Below, in pieces: positions 61,987 to 64,000 of a stretch of DNA of 64,000 nucleotides. This DNA is from an uncultured Lachnospiraceae bacterium (lineage in GTDB: Bacteria > Bacillota > Clostridia > Lachnospirales > Lachnospiraceae), in the NCBI GenBank assembly GCA_946557105.1, contig CAMNSZ010000002.1:186001-250000 (forward strand), given 5' to 3'. The notes under the pieces were generated by a model that saw only the letters and a list, made by a program, of their open reading frames with translations, made no database searches and was not told the origin of the DNA. Position 1 is the first letter of the stretch. Every line of letters starts with the position of its first letter. Both the position numbers and the translations under genes were made by a program.

Positions 61987-64000
61987 CTATGCTCTCGCCT
62001 TCTGCAGCTTGCGTTTGTCCCTCTTCATAAACAACACAAAGGACACACAGGCAAGACCAATGGACAAGAACCACTTAGGATGAATACCGTCTCCCGTCTT
62101 AGGAGTATCGTCACTAATCACACCCGCCGTCAAGTTATTGGTATCCACATAAATTACATACGGTGAAAAATGTTCCGCCGTAAACGTGATACATGATACG
62201 CCTGATATTGTAGTAAACCTTGGCTTCAGCTTATCCAGCTTACTATCCACGATTCCCGCCACCTTATTATTTCCTGCATAAGTGATCAATGAATCGGGTA
62301 AAGGAAGCGTAATACTAATGGACAAGCCTTTCGTATCCGTTATCTTGTTTTTTCCTGTAGAATCATAAAGACTGATATCCATAGGGAAATATTTTATATT
62401 TGTTAAATCTCCGTACTCCGCCATCAAGGCTCGCACCGCCTCTTCGTTAGCCGCCGTGCTCTCCGTAATCTTTATGGTAAAATTATCCGAAGAACCGCTT
62501 ACTGTGGCGGATACCACACCCGTATTAGACAACCCGTTTTTATCTATTACAACCGTGGTGCCTCCTTTATTTACCGTTTCCGAATTATTTGGCCGAGAAC
62601 CGCTGTTGGTTGTATTGCTGCTTCCGGTGCCTGTGGAGGTACTGCCGGAACTGCTCTTTGCCTTGTAGTTCGCCGTTACCGTTACATCTGCCTCCGGCAT
62701 AGTAATAACCGTCGCCGACAAAACCGTACTTGCAATCTTTGTATTAGCCGGAGCAATCGTCCAATGGCTGAATTCCTTGCCGGAAGCAGGGTCATTTGCT
62801 ATGATAATAGGCTGAGTACCCGCCGCATAGCTTCCTGAGCCGCTGCCGTTTCTCACGGTCAAGGTATATAGCTTCGAGGTGGTCTGACCGGGATTATTTC
62901 CGCCCGGATTATCTCCGCCAGAACCATTTCCACCCGAGCCATTTCCACCCGAGCCATTTCCGCCAGAACCATTTCCACCCGGATTATCTCCACCAGGATT
63001 ATCCCCACCCGGATTATTCGACGAACCGTTTTTCTCATACTGGGCATAGGTGTCTAAGTCCTTGGTTATATTTGTAATGGCCGGACGCCAGCCGGTGAAT
63101 GTGTATCCCTCTCTGGTAGGGCTCTGCGGCGGGAAAGCGTCCTCGCCGTAATTGACTTTCTGTGTATATAAAACCTTATCGTCATGGTCAATAAAACGTA
63201 CAATCAGCTGCGATTGAGAAGAATCCTTTTTCTCATACTGGGCATAAATAATCGTATCGGCCTGAATATCCTTAACAGACGGCCTCCAGCCTATAAAGGT
63301 ATACCCCTCTCTCACCGGATCAAAGGGAGGCTCCGCATCCTCGCCCTTTGCTACCAATACGGTCTTTAATACCTTATCGTCATGATCCAAAAATGTTACC
63401 TTGAACTTATGGGCATCCGGATCCTCCGCCTCATATTGAGCCGTAATATCCATGTCTCTGTCAATACCGTGATAATCCGGTGACCAACCCGTATGCACAT
63501 AGCCTTCTCTTCCCTCTACTTCAGGCGGTATCGCATCGTCTCCTGCAAATACAGACTGTGTATCCAAAAGCTTATTCCCGTAATCCCAAAAACGTACGGT
63601 ATAATAAATTTCAATAGGCTTATTAGTTGTTTTTATACCCTGATTATCCGCATATATCTTTGCGCTGCTGCCGTCCTCACAATTAAAGGTAAGCGCAGAG
63701 TCATGATTGGTAAACGCATCATTACCGATATATCCCAAGCTTCCCGGAATCTCTAAATATTGCAGGTTGCTGTCCGCAAACGATGAATCCGCAATCGTGT
63801 TCCATGTTTTGGGCAGATATACCGCAAAAAGCTTTTCGGTGTTCGCAAATGCTTTCGCAGGAATTACCTGTACTTCGGATTCCCGCAAATCCACGGAGCT
63901 GACGCCCGTACCCATAAACGCTTCCTCGGCAATTTCCTTTACACCCGTAAATTCGGGAGCCGTAACTACGCCGCTCTCTCTTCCCTCCAAATATTCTATT
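61987..64000 (-). CDS. LRR / InlB-repeat cell-wall protein with PKTG sorting signal (5' end outside window)
   Basis: The frame is open through the right edge, so the N-terminus is missing; a TTG at 63990 is not the real start. Visible from the N-side: BspA-type LRRs, then three InlB B-repeat (Flg_new) modules of about 65 residues, each with a GYxxxGWxP core, then a Gly/Asn/Asp/Ser linker of GGNGS and GGDNP units, a further beta-rich region, and a C-terminal sorting signal: TPKTGDG, a hydrophobic helix (WFLSIGLACVSFVLFM) and a KRDKRKLQK tail. PKTG-type motifs are sortase substrates in many Clostridia. It is probably a wall-anchored adhesin. Confidence 0.88.
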   Translation of the reverse strand, partial: IEYLEGRESGVVTAPEFTGVKEIAEEAFMGTGVSSVDLRESEVQVIPAKAFANTEKLFAVYLPKTWNTIADSSFADSNLQYLEIPGSLGYIGNDAFTNHDSALTFNCEDGSSAKIYADNQGIKTTNKPIEIYYTVRFWDYGNKLLDTQSVFAGDDAIPPEVEGREGYVHTGWSPDYHGIDRDMDITAQYEAEDPDAHKFKVTFLDHDDKVLKTVLVAKGEDAEPPFDPVREGYTFIGWRPSVKDIQADTIIYAQYEKKDSSQSQLIVRFIDHDDKVLYTQKVNYGEDAFPPQSPTREGYTFTGWRPAITNITKDLDTYAQYEKNGSSNNPGGDNPGGDNPGGNGSGGNGSGGNGSGGNGSGGDNPGGNNPGQTTSKLYTLTVRNGSGSGSYAAGTQPIIIANDPASGKEFSHWTIAPANTKIASTVLSATVITMPEADVTVTANYKAKSSSGSTSTGTGSSNTTNSGSRPNNSETVNKGGTTVVIDKNGLSNTGVVSATVSGSSDNFTIKITESTAANEEAVRALMAEYGDLTNIKYFPMDISLYDSTGKNKITDTKGLSISITLPLPDSLITYAGNNKVAGIVDSKLDKLKPRFTTISGVSCITFTAEHFSPYVIYVDTNNLTAGVISDDTPKTGDGIHPKWFLSIGLACVSFVLFMKRDKRKLQKARA
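62890..63019. repeat. In-frame 15-bp tandem repeats encoding a Gly-rich linker
   Basis: Repeats of 15 bases coding GGNGS and GGDNP units, with three-base changes between units. Likely to vary in copy number between strains by slippage. Confidence 0.85.

Noticed and set aside
62890..63019. Regular short repeats that at first look like a CRISPR array
   Set aside because: The unit is 15 bases, has no spacers, and is in frame, coding a Gly-rich linker.
1..64000. tRNA, rRNA, intact insertion sequences, replication origin
   Set aside because: I looked for cloverleaf ends, rRNA signatures and transposase motifs by eye and saw none; a dedicated scan (tRNAscan-SE, Infernal, ISfinder) would be needed to exclude them.

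Overview
This 64 kb window looks like a chromosomal stretch of a low-to-mid GC, spore-lineage Clostridia, most likely a Lachnospiraceae or close relative. That reading rests on the gene repertoire: an electron-bifurcating NfnAB pair, Fhs and FolD, an SpoIIIE/FtsK translocase beside a TepA-like ClpP protease, Rex, an alr-mazF neighbourhood, a Re-type citrate synthase, a YaaH-like LysM/GH18 protein, and many lipoprotein and leucine-rich-repeat surface proteins. Almost every gene is on the minus strand; the one clear exception is an ABC-F ATPase at 40927-42858. I see no rRNA, tRNA, CRISPR array or intact transposase.

Layout, left to right. 1-1575: an overlapping gene pair, an ABC-type AAA ATPase and a TOPRIM-like protein cut by the window edge, a good candidate two-gene anti-phage system. 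1862-5196: pyrimidine-nucleoside phosphorylase, the LysM/GH18 protein and endonuclease III. 5244-9688: a hybrid sensor kinase with two receiver domains, followed by a solute-binding lipoprotein that appears to carry a 5'-nucleotidase C-terminal-like domain. 9919-14178: a GNAT acetyltransferase, an LRR lipoprotein, another lipoprotein and a DUF5713-like protein. 14400-16152: the 3' end of rlmH is repeated about 1.7 kb downstream of the real rlmH, and the interval holds AT-rich cargo (an HTH/zinc-ribbon regulator and a Cys-rich protein). This resembles a small SCC-like insertion or its remnant.

16725-28091 is a housekeeping and C1/redox block: zinc-ribbon membrane proteins, a Dabb protein, NfnB/NfnA, FolD, Fhs, FtsK and TepA, closely spaced and probably mostly co-transcribed. 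28179-32419 holds two polytopic membrane proteins of glycosyltransferase type and a GtrB/DPM1-like glycosyltransferase. 32501-40782 holds MetY, YebC, a CNNM/CorC-type protein, an orphan MazF, alanine racemase, NAD(P)HX repair enzyme, a coiled-coil protein and Rex. Rex and the ABC-F gene are transcribed divergently from promoters with back-to-back -35 boxes.

42885-54955 is the most striking region: five consecutive paralogous lipoproteins of about 775-795 residues. Each has a long N-terminal (perhaps propeller-like) half and a solute-binding-protein C-terminal half, with no transporter permease nearby and with signs of local sequence exchange between neighbours. 55127-58785 is a Re-citrate synthase / GntR / isocitrate dehydrogenase module for 2-oxoglutarate (glutamate) synthesis, with a near-perfect GntR-type operator sitting on the citrate synthase promoter. 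58856-64000 is a surface-protein cluster: an LRR protein with PKTG-type sorting signal and InlB-like repeats (cut by the right edge), a membrane-anchored LRR protein, and a leaderless subtilisin.
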